A stretch of DNA of 64,000 nucleotides from Prochlorococcus marinus XMU1412 (lineage in GTDB: Bacteria; Cyanobacteriota; Cyanobacteriia; PCC-6307; Cyanobiaceae). The position numbers were made by a program, and so were the translations under genes. The stretch lies in the NCBI RefSeq assembly GCF_017696315.1, contig NZ_JAAORJ010000002.1, positions 269,171-333,170 of the forward strand. The letters are read 5' to 3'. Below, in pieces: positions 1 through 6,665 of this stretch; position 1 is the first letter of the stretch; each line of letters opens with the position of its first letter. The notes below the pieces were generated by a model. The model had not been told where the DNA came from. It did no database searches and saw nothing but the letters and a program-made list of their open reading frames with translations.

Positions 1-2
1 AA

Positions 3-623
3 GATAATTGTGAACTACCCTTATCCGAAGTTGATCCAATTGATCCAGAAAGTAGGCACAAAGGAAAGTTTGAGACAGAAAATTGGTTAAAAAACCAAAA
101 AATTCCTTTTACAAGTTTTAGACCTACTTATATTTATGGACCAGGAAATTATAATAAAATTGAAAATTGGTTTTTTGAAAGGTTATTTACTAAAAAATCA
201 ATTCCAATTCCTGGTGACGGTTCTTTAATTACTCAGCTAGGCCATGTTTCGGATCTAACTGATGTAATGATTAGGTGCATAAATTTTGAAAATTCCAAAA
301 ATAATATTTACAATTGTTCAGGTGAAAAAGGAGTAACAATCAAGGGTTTAATTTATTTCTGTGCAAATGTTCTTGGATTAAACCAAAATGAAATTTCTTT
401 AAGAACATTTGATTATCAAAAATTAGATCCTAAGTCTAGAAAGGGATTTCCAATTAGATTAAATCATTATCAGACTGATATATCTAAGATAAAACGTGAT
501 TTAGAGTGGGCGCCTACTTTTGATTTACTTAATGGTCTAAAGGATAGTTTTGTGAATGATTTTAATATTAAAAAGAGTGAGGAGTTTGATGAAAATTCAG
601 ATAATATTCTTTTTAATTCTTAA
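3..623 (+). CDS. NAD-dependent epimerase/dehydratase, CSP41-like, 3' part only
   Basis: The reading frame is open from the left window edge to a TAA, so only the C-terminal ~206 residues are visible and the true start lies upstream. The visible part contains an extended-SDR substrate region (FRPTYIYGPGNY, then a GDG and a GHVSDLTD block) typical of NDP-sugar epimerase-like proteins. In cyanobacteria and chloroplasts this subgroup is best known as the CSP41/mRNA-binding type, so it may bind RNA rather than a sugar nucleotide. The Rossmann NAD-binding motif is outside the window, so the activity cannot be judged. It overlaps the convergent pgsA gene by 27 bases. Confidence 0.75.
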   Translation, partial: DNCELPLSEVDPIDPESRHKGKFETENWLKNQKIPFTSFRPTYIYGPGNYNKIENWFFERLFTKKSIPIPGDGSLITQLGHVSDLTDVMIRCINFENSKNNIYNCSGEKGVTIKGLIYFCANVLGLNQNEISLRTFDYQKLDPKSRKGFPIRLNHYQTDISKIKRDLEWAPTFDLLNGLKDSFVNDFNIKKSEEFDENSDNILFNS

Positions 624-1136
624 ATAGCCTAATAAAGTCACAAAAGTCAGGATGAACCCTAACCAATAAAAAATTAAAGCCAAATTATTAAAGAAGCTAA
701 TTTTTAATGGTGTAAAGAAGGTAATTACTGAAATGAAGAAGAAAAATGTTTTATATTTTCCTAACATTGATGCTGGTAAACCGTCTTTTGTAGAGTTCCT
801 TAGGCTAGAGATAATTAATTCTCTAAATAAAATTAATGACAAAGACCAGAAGGGTATAAAATTATTTTTACAAAGGAAGGTCAAAGGAATTAAATAGAAT
901 ACTTTATCGCTTAAGGGATCAAGGATAGCTCCTAATCTGGTTTTAAGATTAAATTTCCTTGCAATTAACCCGTCAAAATAATCAGTTAAGCCTCCAATAA
1001 TGATCAATATAAAGACATAAAAAGGTCTGTTAGTTTCTAAAAAAAGTATTAATGGAAATACAAGGAAAAGTCGAGATATCGATAGTAAATTTGGAATATT
1101 CAATGCCAATTTTTTAAGATTTTTTCTTAATAACAA
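597..1136 (-). CDS. pgsA: CDP-diacylglycerol--glycerol-3-phosphate 3-phosphatidyltransferase
   Basis: An integral membrane enzyme making phosphatidylglycerophosphate, precursor of phosphatidylglycerol, the only phospholipid of thylakoids. The CDP-alcohol phosphotransferase signature DG-x2-AR-x8-G-x3-D-x3-D is intact around residues 51-76 (DYFDGLIARKF ... RLGAILDPLSD). Several hydrophobic segments follow. The length of 179 residues is normal for bacterial PgsA. The longest frame begins with TTG; an in-frame TTG a few codons on, just before NIPNLLSISRL, is equally possible, so the N-terminus is uncertain by about 10 residues. Its 3' end overlaps the convergent epimerase gene. Confidence 0.9.
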   Translation of the reverse strand: MLLRKNLKKLALNIPNLLSISRLFLVFPLILFLETNRPFYVFILIIIGGLTDYFDGLIARKFNLKTRLGAILDPLSDKVFYLIPLTFLCKNNFIPFWSLSLILFRELIISSLRNSTKDGLPASMLGKYKTFFFFISVITFFTPLKISFFNNLALIFYWLGFILTFVTLLGYLRIKKNII

Positions 1137-1320
1137 ATTAGTTTTTGTATATAAAAAATATATTACACTCTCAACAAGCTTAATTTTTTAGGAAAAATAT
1201 TAGATGGTTTTTGATTCTAGATTCTAAAATTTAATTTAAATATGAATCCTAAAGATTATAAACTCAACTTCTCTTTATGAATGATGATGTTTTATATTAC
1301 AAAATTATTCCTTATATCTA

Positions 1321-1932
1321 ATGCAGCCTCATAGCCTAAAGCTATCTCCAGAATCTGATTTGATAAATTCAATTAAAGAATATTCTTTATCGAATAATTT
1401 ATACGGGTATGTTTCTGGAGTGGTTGGTAATCTTAGAACAGTTTGTATTCAATGCCCAGGTAATCAAGAGATAAATAAATTTGAAGGAAATCTAGAGATA
1501 GTTTCTTTAAATGGACATTTTAATAAAGGAGATGTTCATTTACATTTGAGTTTTGCAGATGAGGGATGTAATGTGTTTGGCGGGCATCTTGAGGAGGGAT
1601 GTATTGTAAAAAAAGGTACTGATGTATTATTACTTTCTTTTGAACAGAAAATTATTAATATCTCAAATCATGATTTAATCACTAATGAATCACGTGTAAA
1701 AGCATATATTTTAAAGGATTGTCCTTGGTCTAAAAGAGCAATTAGGTTGCTTAATTCTTTATCTATCCCTCATGAAGTTACTCTAATAGACAATGATGAG
1801 AGCTTTCAAAAAATTATGGCTCAAAGTAGCCATAATACTTTCCCTCAAATATTTTTGGATAATAAATTTTATGGAGGATATGATGAACTTTCAGAACAAG
1901 CAAAATTGGATAACTTAATTTCATTTAAGTAA
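1321..1932 (+). CDS. PPC/DUF296 domain fused to a glutaredoxin domain
   Basis: Two domains in 203 residues. Residues ~4-112 look like a PPC (DUF296) domain: the HLHLSFAD segment at 73-80 and GGHL at 87-90 match the metal-binding histidine pattern of bacterial PPC proteins. Residues ~125-200 look like a glutaredoxin: YILKDCPWSKRA with active site CPWS (134-137), the cis-proline motif TFPQIF (174-178) and GGYDEL (185-190) for glutathione binding. The active site keeps one cysteine (CPWS, not CPYC), so a monothiol mechanism is expected. Bacterial PPC proteins are poorly characterised; plant relatives bind AT-rich DNA. The fusion suggests redox control of a ligand- or DNA-binding module, which is inference. 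The gene stands alone and converges with the next one. Confidence 0.8.
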   Translation: MQPHSLKLSPESDLINSIKEYSLSNNLYGYVSGVVGNLRTVCIQCPGNQEINKFEGNLEIVSLNGHFNKGDVHLHLSFADEGCNVFGGHLEEGCIVKKGTDVLLLSFEQKIINISNHDLITNESRVKAYILKDCPWSKRAIRLLNSLSIPHEVTLIDNDESFQKIMAQSSHNTFPQIFLDNKFYGGYDELSEQAKLDNLISFK

Positions 1933-1942
1933 TCTAAATTTT

Positions 1943-2131
1943 TTAAATATCACGATTAGTAAGCTTTTCAGCAACTAATTCGTCCTCTAACTGCTTTATT
2001 AATCTTGATACAAGACTTTGAAATTCTGGTTGACAGCCTTTAAATGCAGCTTTATGTCTTATTGGCTCATTTCTAGTTCTTAAATCAGTAAGCATTAATT
2101 GTAATGCATCAATTTTGGGATTTATTTTCAT
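1943..2131 (-). CDS. Conserved small hypothetical protein
   Basis: A 62-residue soluble, charged, probably all-helical protein with one cysteine. I recognise no catalytic motif. It sits 26 bases downstream of the SDR gene on the same strand, so it is likely the last gene of an nth-SDR-small protein transcript. The mixed composition (not low complexity), the ATG start and the clean operon position support a real gene. Function unknown. Confidence 0.6.
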   Translation of the reverse strand: MKINPKIDALQLMLTDLRTRNEPIRHKAAFKGCQPEFQSLVSRLIKQLEDELVAEKLTNRDI

Positions 2132-2157
2132 AGTTTTAATTTATATATTTACATCTT

Positions 2158-2817
2158 TTAAATCATTTGCATAGCTTTTTTAAAAGATATCTTTTTATTA
2201 TCATTCGAACTTGTAACTTCTATTAATTTATTTATGGATTCTTTGTTTTTTAAAGAATCTATACAACATTGCGCAACTAATCTCCTTGGGATTGATCCAT
2301 TAATTTGAGTATCCTCTTTTGAATAATTTATATTTTCTGATTTAATATCTTCATTTTCCTTTAATCCTCCAGGTCTAATAATAGTCCATTCAAAATTTGC
2401 ATTGCGTAGAAAGTTTTCACCTAATTTCTTCCAAATAAGAATTAAGCCAAATAAGTTTAATGGGTGAAATAATTTACCAGTACAAAGGGAACTAACTAAA
2501 ATAACTCTTTTAATACCAACTCTTTTGCAACTCTCTAATTGCCTGTATACACCTAATGCATCAACCTTTGCGGGACCAGTTAAATCTAATGATGCTCTCG
2601 CTCCAGTCGCAATTATCAAAGCATCAATATCTTTTAACGCTTCATCAAGTTCTCCTTTTTTGTCTAATGAAATCCTAATTGTTTCTAAACGCTCTAGTCC
2701 TGCTGAGACTTTTGAATTCTTTCTGATGATTTGCCTTACTTTATATCCTTTCTTAACTGCTTCTTCGGAAATTCTATAACCTGTTTTCCCCGATGCACCA
2801 GTAATTGCTATTTTCAT
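2158..2817 (-). CDS. NAD(P)-binding atypical SDR (NmrA/YwnB-like)
   Basis: A 219-residue Rossmann protein. The N-terminal dinucleotide motif TGASGKTG (residues 6-13) is followed by an arginine-rich RQIIRK strand end that fits NADP preference. LIIATGA near 67-73 and VILVSSL near 104-110 are the second and third cofactor strands, and the WTIIRPGGL block (~142-151) is the usual atypical-SDR substrate-side element. A canonical YxxxK catalytic pair is not evident, as in NmrA-like or SDR_a5 proteins that act as NADP sensors or on unknown substrates. It lies 35 bases downstream of nth on the same strand. The substrate cannot be told from sequence. Confidence 0.8.
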   Translation of the reverse strand: MKIAITGASGKTGYRISEEAVKKGYKVRQIIRKNSKVSAGLERLETIRISLDKKGELDEALKDIDALIIATGARASLDLTGPAKVDALGVYRQLESCKRVGIKRVILVSSLCTGKLFHPLNLFGLILIWKKLGENFLRNANFEWTIIRPGGLKENEDIKSENINYSKEDTQINGSIPRRLVAQCCIDSLKNKESINKLIEVTSSNDNKKISFKKAMQMI

Positions 2818-2852
2818 GATTAAAGAACTAATTTAAATATTATATAAATTTC

Positions 2853-3506
2853 TTAAGGCTTTTTACATATAAATTTCTTTTTTCTTTTGGGATAAAGAGT
2901 GCGACATAAATAACATTTTGTTCCATCACAGCCTCTTGCTGTACAGTATTCTCTGCCATAAAAGATTATTTGCAAATGTAAGTTATTCCAATCATTAACA
3001 GGAAATATTTTTTTTAAGTCTTTTTCTGTTTGAACTACGCTATCGCCATTTGATAGACCCCATCTTTGTGCCAACCTGTGTATGTGAGTATCGACTGGGA
3101 ATGAGGGTATTTTAAACACTTGAGACATTACAACTGAGGCTGTTTTATGACCTACCCCTGGAAGAGATTCAAGCTTCTCAAAAGAATCTGGGACCGTACC
3201 ATTATGCTTCTCAATCAATAATTTAGATAAGTTATAGATGTTCTTTGATTTTTGATTAGATAGACCTAAAAATTTTATGTATTCGTAAATGCCATTAATA
3301 CCTAGCTGTATCATCTTTTCTGGATTATCTGCAACTTTAAATAAGCTTTTTGTTAATTCATTAACTTTCTTATCTGTTGATTGAGCACTTAAAACTACGG
3401 CGACTAGAAGAGTATAGGCATTTGTATGATCAAGGGGTATTGGAGGCGATGGATATAGCTTTTTGAGTTCCTTGCGTATTATTTCTGCTCTTTCAGACTT
3501 TCTCAT
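2853..3506 (-). CDS. nth: Endonuclease III (DNA glycosylase/AP lyase)
   Basis: Base-excision repair enzyme for oxidised pyrimidines. The helix-hairpin-helix LPGVGHKTA (~114-122) contains the catalytic lysine, and the aspartate follows in FPVDTHIHRL (~136-145). The C-terminal cysteine cluster is unusual: cysteines fall as C-x4-C-x4-C-x2-C (CTARGCDGTKCYLC), not the C-x6-C-x2-C-x5-C of E. coli Nth, with one more cysteine near the end. The [4Fe-4S] cluster may still form with shifted spacing. The 217-residue length is normal. It is probably the first gene of the three-gene transcript running leftward. Confidence 0.93.
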   Translation of the reverse strand: MRKSERAEIIRKELKKLYPSPPIPLDHTNAYTLLVAVVLSAQSTDKKVNELTKSLFKVADNPEKMIQLGINGIYEYIKFLGLSNQKSKNIYNLSKLLIEKHNGTVPDSFEKLESLPGVGHKTASVVMSQVFKIPSFPVDTHIHRLAQRWGLSNGDSVVQTEKDLKKIFPVNDWNNLHLQIIFYGREYCTARGCDGTKCYLCRTLYPKRKKKFICKKP

Positions 3507-3583
3507 TAAATTTAAAAATAAAATGGTGTATAAAATTATACATGGGATATTTTAGGTGAATATTTTCTGCTACCTTAATATAT

Positions 3584-4660
3584 TTGAATAAGAAGAACTT
3601 AGTGAAAAATGATGCGTTAACAATTGATGATTTGCATCATAAATACGATAAGAGAGAATGTTCAAATTGGATATTAAACGAAATTAATCTGAAAATTGAA
3701 AATGGCGAATTGTTAGGGTTACTTGGTCCTTCTGGTTGCGGAAAAACTACTCTTTTAAGATTAATCGCGGGGTTCGAATATCCCTCTAAAGGGAGGATTT
3801 CTCTAAATGATAAGGAAATTTCTAGTAGGAAAAAAATTCTTAGTCCTGAGAAAAGAAATATTGGTATGGTTTTTCAAGACTATGCACTTTTCCCTCATTT
3901 AACTGTTTTGGAAAATGTAATTTTTGGGTTGAAAAACAAAAAAGACAGATCTAGAGTTGACTATTTATTGAATGTTGTTGGTCTTGATAATTTTGTTGAA
4001 AGGTACCCACATGAACTGTCTGGAGGCCAAAAACAAAGACTCGCAATTGCGAGAGCTCTTGCTCCAGGTACAAATTTTATTTTATTAGATGAACCTTTTT
4101 GTAGTCTTGATATGCATGTCAAACTAAAATTGAGAAGTGAACTCCCTAATATCCTAAAAGGTTGTAATGCAAGCGGATTGATGGTTACTCATGATCCGGA
4201 AGAAGCGATGTCAATTTGTGATAAGGTCGCCGTTATGAATGATGGGAAAATACATCAAATTGATACGCCAATTAACCTTCTAAATAATCCCAAGACCATA
4301 TTTGTTAGTAGTTTTATTTTGGGTAATAATATTATTAATCTCAAAAAAAATGGTAATTCATATATTTCTTGTTTAGGTGAAATAAATTGTTCAGAGTATT
4401 TGAAAAATACAGGTATCAAAAGTATGTCAATTTCGCCTAAATTTATTTCAATTAAAAGATCAGAATCTGGTGAGGCGATTGTTATGTCTAAAGAATTTCT
4501 TGGAGAATTTCTTATATATAAAGTATCTATTAATGGAAACATATTGCGGGTTAGAACTGATATTAATAATCTTCTAAATAATGGTGATAAATGTTCTCTT
4601 TCTATAAATAAAAATAGTTTTTATTTTTTATATCCTGGAGCACATAAGGTAAATATATAG
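3584..4660 (+). CDS. ABC transporter ATPase, Fe(III)-type (FutC/FbpC-like)
   Basis: A 358-residue importer ATPase. Walker A GPSGCGKTT (~48-56), Q-loop in VFQDYALFPH, signature LSGGQKQR (~146-153) and Walker B FILLDEP with a following LDMH D-loop are all intact, then a ~110-residue C-terminal TOBE-like regulatory region. The VFQDYALFPHLTV segment and overall layout resemble iron(III), spermidine or sulfate importer ATPases. The ferritin gene and Fur-like sites downstream favour iron, but no permease or binding protein is adjacent, so substrate is inferred. The longest frame starts at TTG; an in-frame GTG at 3602 is an alternative. Its stop is 8 bases from the convergent 40-residue peptide gene. 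Confidence 0.85.
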   Translation: MNKKNLVKNDALTIDDLHHKYDKRECSNWILNEINLKIENGELLGLLGPSGCGKTTLLRLIAGFEYPSKGRISLNDKEISSRKKILSPEKRNIGMVFQDYALFPHLTVLENVIFGLKNKKDRSRVDYLLNVVGLDNFVERYPHELSGGQKQRLAIARALAPGTNFILLDEPFCSLDMHVKLKLRSELPNILKGCNASGLMVTHDPEEAMSICDKVAVMNDGKIHQIDTPINLLNNPKTIFVSSFILGNNIINLKKNGNSYISCLGEINCSEYLKNTGIKSMSISPKFISIKRSESGEAIVMSKEFLGEFLIYKVSINGNILRVRTDINNLLNNGDKCSLSINKNSFYFLYPGAHKVNI

Positions 4661-4667
4661 AATTTAT

Positions 4668-4790
4668 TTATAGGCAATTACACTTGCCTCCCTTCCAATT
4701 AGAGCATTTTTTCTTTTTACATTTCTTTTTTTTACTTTTATATATTTTTTTAGTTAATAGCAGTTCAGAAAAACTGTACTCTGAATTCAT
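4668..4790 (-). CDS. Lys/Cys-rich 40-residue peptide, candidate metal-binding protein
   Basis: A short frame with an ATG start. The C-terminal half is very basic and holds four cysteines spaced C-x4-C-x7-C-x-C (residues 24, 29, 37, 39; CKKKKCSNWKGGKCNC). About 15 of 40 residues are lysine. No membrane segment. It faces away from ferritin, and a Fur-box-like palindrome (4801-4819) lies 10 bases upstream of its ATG, which would place it under iron control. A four-thiolate zinc or iron site is chemically plausible; nothing in the sequence proves expression. I do not recognise a family. The Cys spacing, start codon and regulatory site together argue against chance, although AT-rich DNA easily yields lysine-rich frames. 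Confidence 0.5.
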   Translation of the reverse strand: MNSEYSFSELLLTKKIYKSKKKKCKKKKCSNWKGGKCNCL

Positions 4791-4800
4791 TTATAGTATT

Positions 4801-4819
4801 GCGAGTGATTTTCATTATC
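4801..4819. promoter_or_regulatory. Fur-box-like palindrome between the Cys-rich peptide and ferritin genes
   Basis: Read on the minus strand this 19-mer matches the classical Fur box GATAATGATAATCATTATC at 15 of 19 positions, with the left half (GATAATGA) perfect. It lies 10 bases before the peptide ATG and 84 bases before the ferritin ATG, so it could serve either gene or both. Confidence 0.5.
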
Positions 4820-4903
4820 ATATTATTTAATTTAATTTAAAGTATTTATTAATTACTAATTTATACAAAATGTTGTATTATTTAGTTAGATACTTATCTG
4901 AAA

Positions 4904-5458
4904 ATGAATGAAAATAATTTAAAAACAAAGAAATTAATTAATTTTGGTCCATCTGGAAGAGCTGTCGCTCAACCAATAGACAATAGTTTATTGGATAACA
5001 TTTTTGAACATCTAACAATGGAAAGATATGCCAATGTTCAATATTTTTCTATGTATCTATGGTTTCAAGAACGTGATTTAAATGGATTTGCCTCTCATTT
5101 TCTAAGTGAATCACAAGGTGAAATGGAACATGCTCAGAAATTTGCAGATTACTTAATCGCAAGAGGACAAAGCGTAAAATTAGATGAAATTCCTGCACCC
5201 GTTCAAACATGGGATTCAATAGAGGAGCTGATTTCTTATTCTTTCAACATGGAGGCTGATTTAACTTCATCTCTACAACAACTTTATTCAATATCAGAAA
5301 GAATTTCAGATACAAGAACTAACGTATTTTTAGATCCAATTATAGAGGCTCAAACACAATCAGAAGATGAATTTGCCAACATACTGGGCAAAGTAAAGTT
5401 TGCTTCTAATCAACCTTCGGCGATCTTATTAATAGATAGTGATTTAAAGAAAAAATAA
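4904..5458 (+). CDS. Non-heme ferritin
   Basis: Cytoplasmic iron storage. The 184-residue protein is a four-helix ferritin with diiron ligands visible: Glu40 and Tyr47 (MERYANVQY), the ExxH pair Glu73/His76 (EMEHAQKF), Glu117 in the third helix and the acidic IEAQTQSEDE block (148-156). This matches prokaryotic FtnA-type ferritins, including those known from marine Synechococcus and pennate diatoms; there is no methionine heme ligand pattern of bacterioferritin. An N-terminal extension of ~25 residues precedes the first helix. The gene overlaps the convergent small gene by 15 bases. Upstream lies a Fur-like palindrome and a 110-base AT-rich leader. Confidence 0.92.
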   Translation: MNENNLKTKKLINFGPSGRAVAQPIDNSLLDNIFEHLTMERYANVQYFSMYLWFQERDLNGFASHFLSESQGEMEHAQKFADYLIARGQSVKLDEIPAPVQTWDSIEELISYSFNMEADLTSSLQQLYSISERISDTRTNVFLDPIIEAQTQSEDEFANILGKVKFASNQPSAILLIDSDLKKK

Positions 5459-5731
5459 ATTACTTTCAAATTTATTTTCATTCAATGTCCTTTTGGTTAT
5501 TTCAAAAAGTAAATTCGAAAAGTTGATTTTCTCATTATTTTTATTTAAGGTTTCAGCTATTTTATGAATCTCATTTACTCTTTTAAAAATATTTTTGTTT
5601 TCAGTAAGTAACCTTCCCTTCAATGCTTTATTCTCTGTGGTTTTGTAGGATTGCTTGATATTTCTGAGTCTATTCGATAAAACATCAACTTCCATTAACA
5701 AGTTGTTAGTAAGTGATTGTGATTCCTTCAT
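5444..5731 (-). CDS. Hypothetical coiled-coil protein in operon with the Crp-family regulator
   Basis: A 95-residue, mostly helical protein rich in Lys, Asn, Leu and Glu, with a heptad-like stretch (LLMEVDVLSNRLRNIKQ) that suggests a coiled coil. No cysteines or catalytic motif. The ATG at 5731 is preferred over a longer frame because that longer version would run back into the regulator gene; with it, the gap to the upstream stop is 4 bases, a typical translationally coupled junction. Its 3' end overlaps the convergent ferritin gene by 15 bases. Function unknown; it should share the iron-linked regulation of the regulator. Confidence 0.6.
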   Translation of the reverse strand: MKESQSLTNNLLMEVDVLSNRLRNIKQSYKTTENKALKGRLLTENKNIFKRVNEIHKIAETLNKNNEKINFSNLLFEITKRTLNENKFESNLFFL

Positions 5732-5735
5732 ATTT

Positions 5736-6323
5736 TTATAGGGGCGATGTTTCAATAAAAGAAGGTGCAACACTTACTGTTTGGGTTCCAATAGGAGCTA
5801 TTAATAACTCAGATGATCTTAATTTAGAAATTAATCTTGTCGATGTTACTCGTGTAGAACCGATTAATTCACCAATCCTTTCATGAGTTAACCTAAAAGG
5901 TAACTCACACCATTGACCACATCTTCTACCTAGACGATTTACTAGTATTGAAAACAACGCTTGTAATCGCTGTTCTGCATTTCCTAAGTGTCTAATTCTA
6001 AGAAGTTGCAAAGTCCATTCATTTACTGCATCGAAACCGATATTCTCATCAATATTTACATTGCTGTGAAACGACAAATCTGTTAGTGCTTCAACGCAGA
6101 CCCCTTCACTACATAAAAGGTCCGTTCTTAATTGATCACCTGATTGTAAAAATGCGAGTGTCATCCCTTCAGTTTCTTCACAAGGACAATAAACTCTTGC
6201 AATTCCACTTTCAACTTCTAAGCATGTCCCTTTTGGTCTTGATGAAGGATCTATTAATACGGATTGTCCAGTTATTATCCTTACCGATTTTGACGGAGAT
6301 TCTCCATAACTATGGAAATTCAT
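5736..6323 (-). CDS. Crp/Fnr-family transcription regulator, cysteine-rich
   Basis: A 195-residue regulator. The C-terminal winged helix is clear (FRLTHERIGELIGSTRVTST, ~150-169, followed by RLISKLRSSELL). The N-terminal half has the beta-roll feel of the cNMP-binding fold but lacks a recognisable cyclic-nucleotide phosphate cassette. It holds cysteines at 34, 46, 48, 71 and 76 (VYCPCEE, LLCSEGVC) and two more near 143-147. That density suggests metal or redox sensing rather than cAMP binding; this is inference. The ATG giving MNFHSYGES is chosen because the longer frame would translate through the Fur-box-like sequence 13 bases upstream. It is followed by the coiled-coil gene after 4 bases. 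Confidence 0.85.
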   Translation of the reverse strand: MNFHSYGESPSKSVRIITGQSVLIDPSSRPKGTCLEVESGIARVYCPCEETEGMTLAFLQSGDQLRTDLLCSEGVCVEALTDLSFHSNVNIDENIGFDAVNEWTLQLLRIRHLGNAEQRLQALFSILVNRLGRRCGQWCELPFRLTHERIGELIGSTRVTSTRLISKLRSSELLIAPIGTQTVSVAPSFIETSPL

Positions 6324-6335
6324 TAATTTAAATTT

Positions 6336-6354
6336 GATAATGAGAATTATTATC
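6336..6354. promoter_or_regulatory. Strong Fur-box-like site ahead of the Crp-family gene
   Basis: The 19 bases read GATAATGAGAATTATTATC, matching the classical Fur box GATAATGATAATCATTATC at 17 of 19 positions. It ends 12 bases before the regulator ATG, so a bound repressor would block the start region of transcription. Confidence 0.7.
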
Positions 6355-6380
6355 AATTATGGACTAAAAAATTACTTATT

Positions 6381-6399
6381 GCAATAGATTCTCATTATC
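6381..6399. promoter_or_regulatory. Second, weaker Fur-box-like site in the divergent intergenic region
   Basis: On the minus strand the site starts with a perfect GATAATGA half and matches the Fur consensus at 14 of 19 positions. It is 27 bases from the stronger site and 78 bases ahead of the zinc-ribbon gene, so it could extend Fur binding or act on the rightward gene. Confidence 0.4.
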
Positions 6400-6476
6400 A
6401 TAACAATTCTGATGTTTTTCTTTACATAGTTTTTAGGAATATAATTTAGATAGAATTACTAAACTTTTTATTCTTT

Positions 6477-6665
6477 ATGAGCGCAAATAGAGTTTGTTTT
6501 AATTGTGGAAGTTCTTCATTCGTCTCAGATCGATCTTTAGGAGGTAGGATTGTATGCTCTAAATGTGGATCTTCTTCATTTAAAAATAAATCCTCTTCAT
6601 TTTTAAAAAGTAAAAAATTAGTATTTCTTGCTATTGCGATAGCTATTTTTATAATTGTTATTTAG
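6477..6665 (+). CDS. Small zinc-ribbon protein with a C-terminal membrane anchor
   Basis: A 62-residue protein. Two CxxC knuckles (VCFNCGSSSF at 6-15 and VCSKCGSSSF at 26-35) form a zinc ribbon, followed by a serine/lysine linker and a ~16-residue hydrophobic tail ending the protein (LVFLAIAIAIFIIVI). The knuckles are almost exact repeats of each other. It would be a single-pass, tail-anchored protein with its zinc ribbon in the cytoplasm. The divergent upstream region carries two Fur-like sites. The last 8 bases overlap the end of the convergent ABC ATPase gene. Function unknown. Confidence 0.75.
   Translation: MSANRVCFNCGSSSFVSDRSLGGRIVCSKCGSSSFKNKSSSFLKSKKLVFLAIAIAIFIIVI

Noticed and set aside
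267..623. Treating the ATG at 267 as the start of a 118-residue protein
   Set aside because: The same frame is open back to the window edge and encodes the upstream part of the epimerase domain.
1137..1320. Search for promoter or RNA gene in the pgsA upstream gap
   Set aside because: Only AT-rich sequence without a convincing hairpin, known motif or coding frame.
2525..2779. 84-codon frame antisense to the SDR gene
   Set aside because: Shadow of a well-supported gene.
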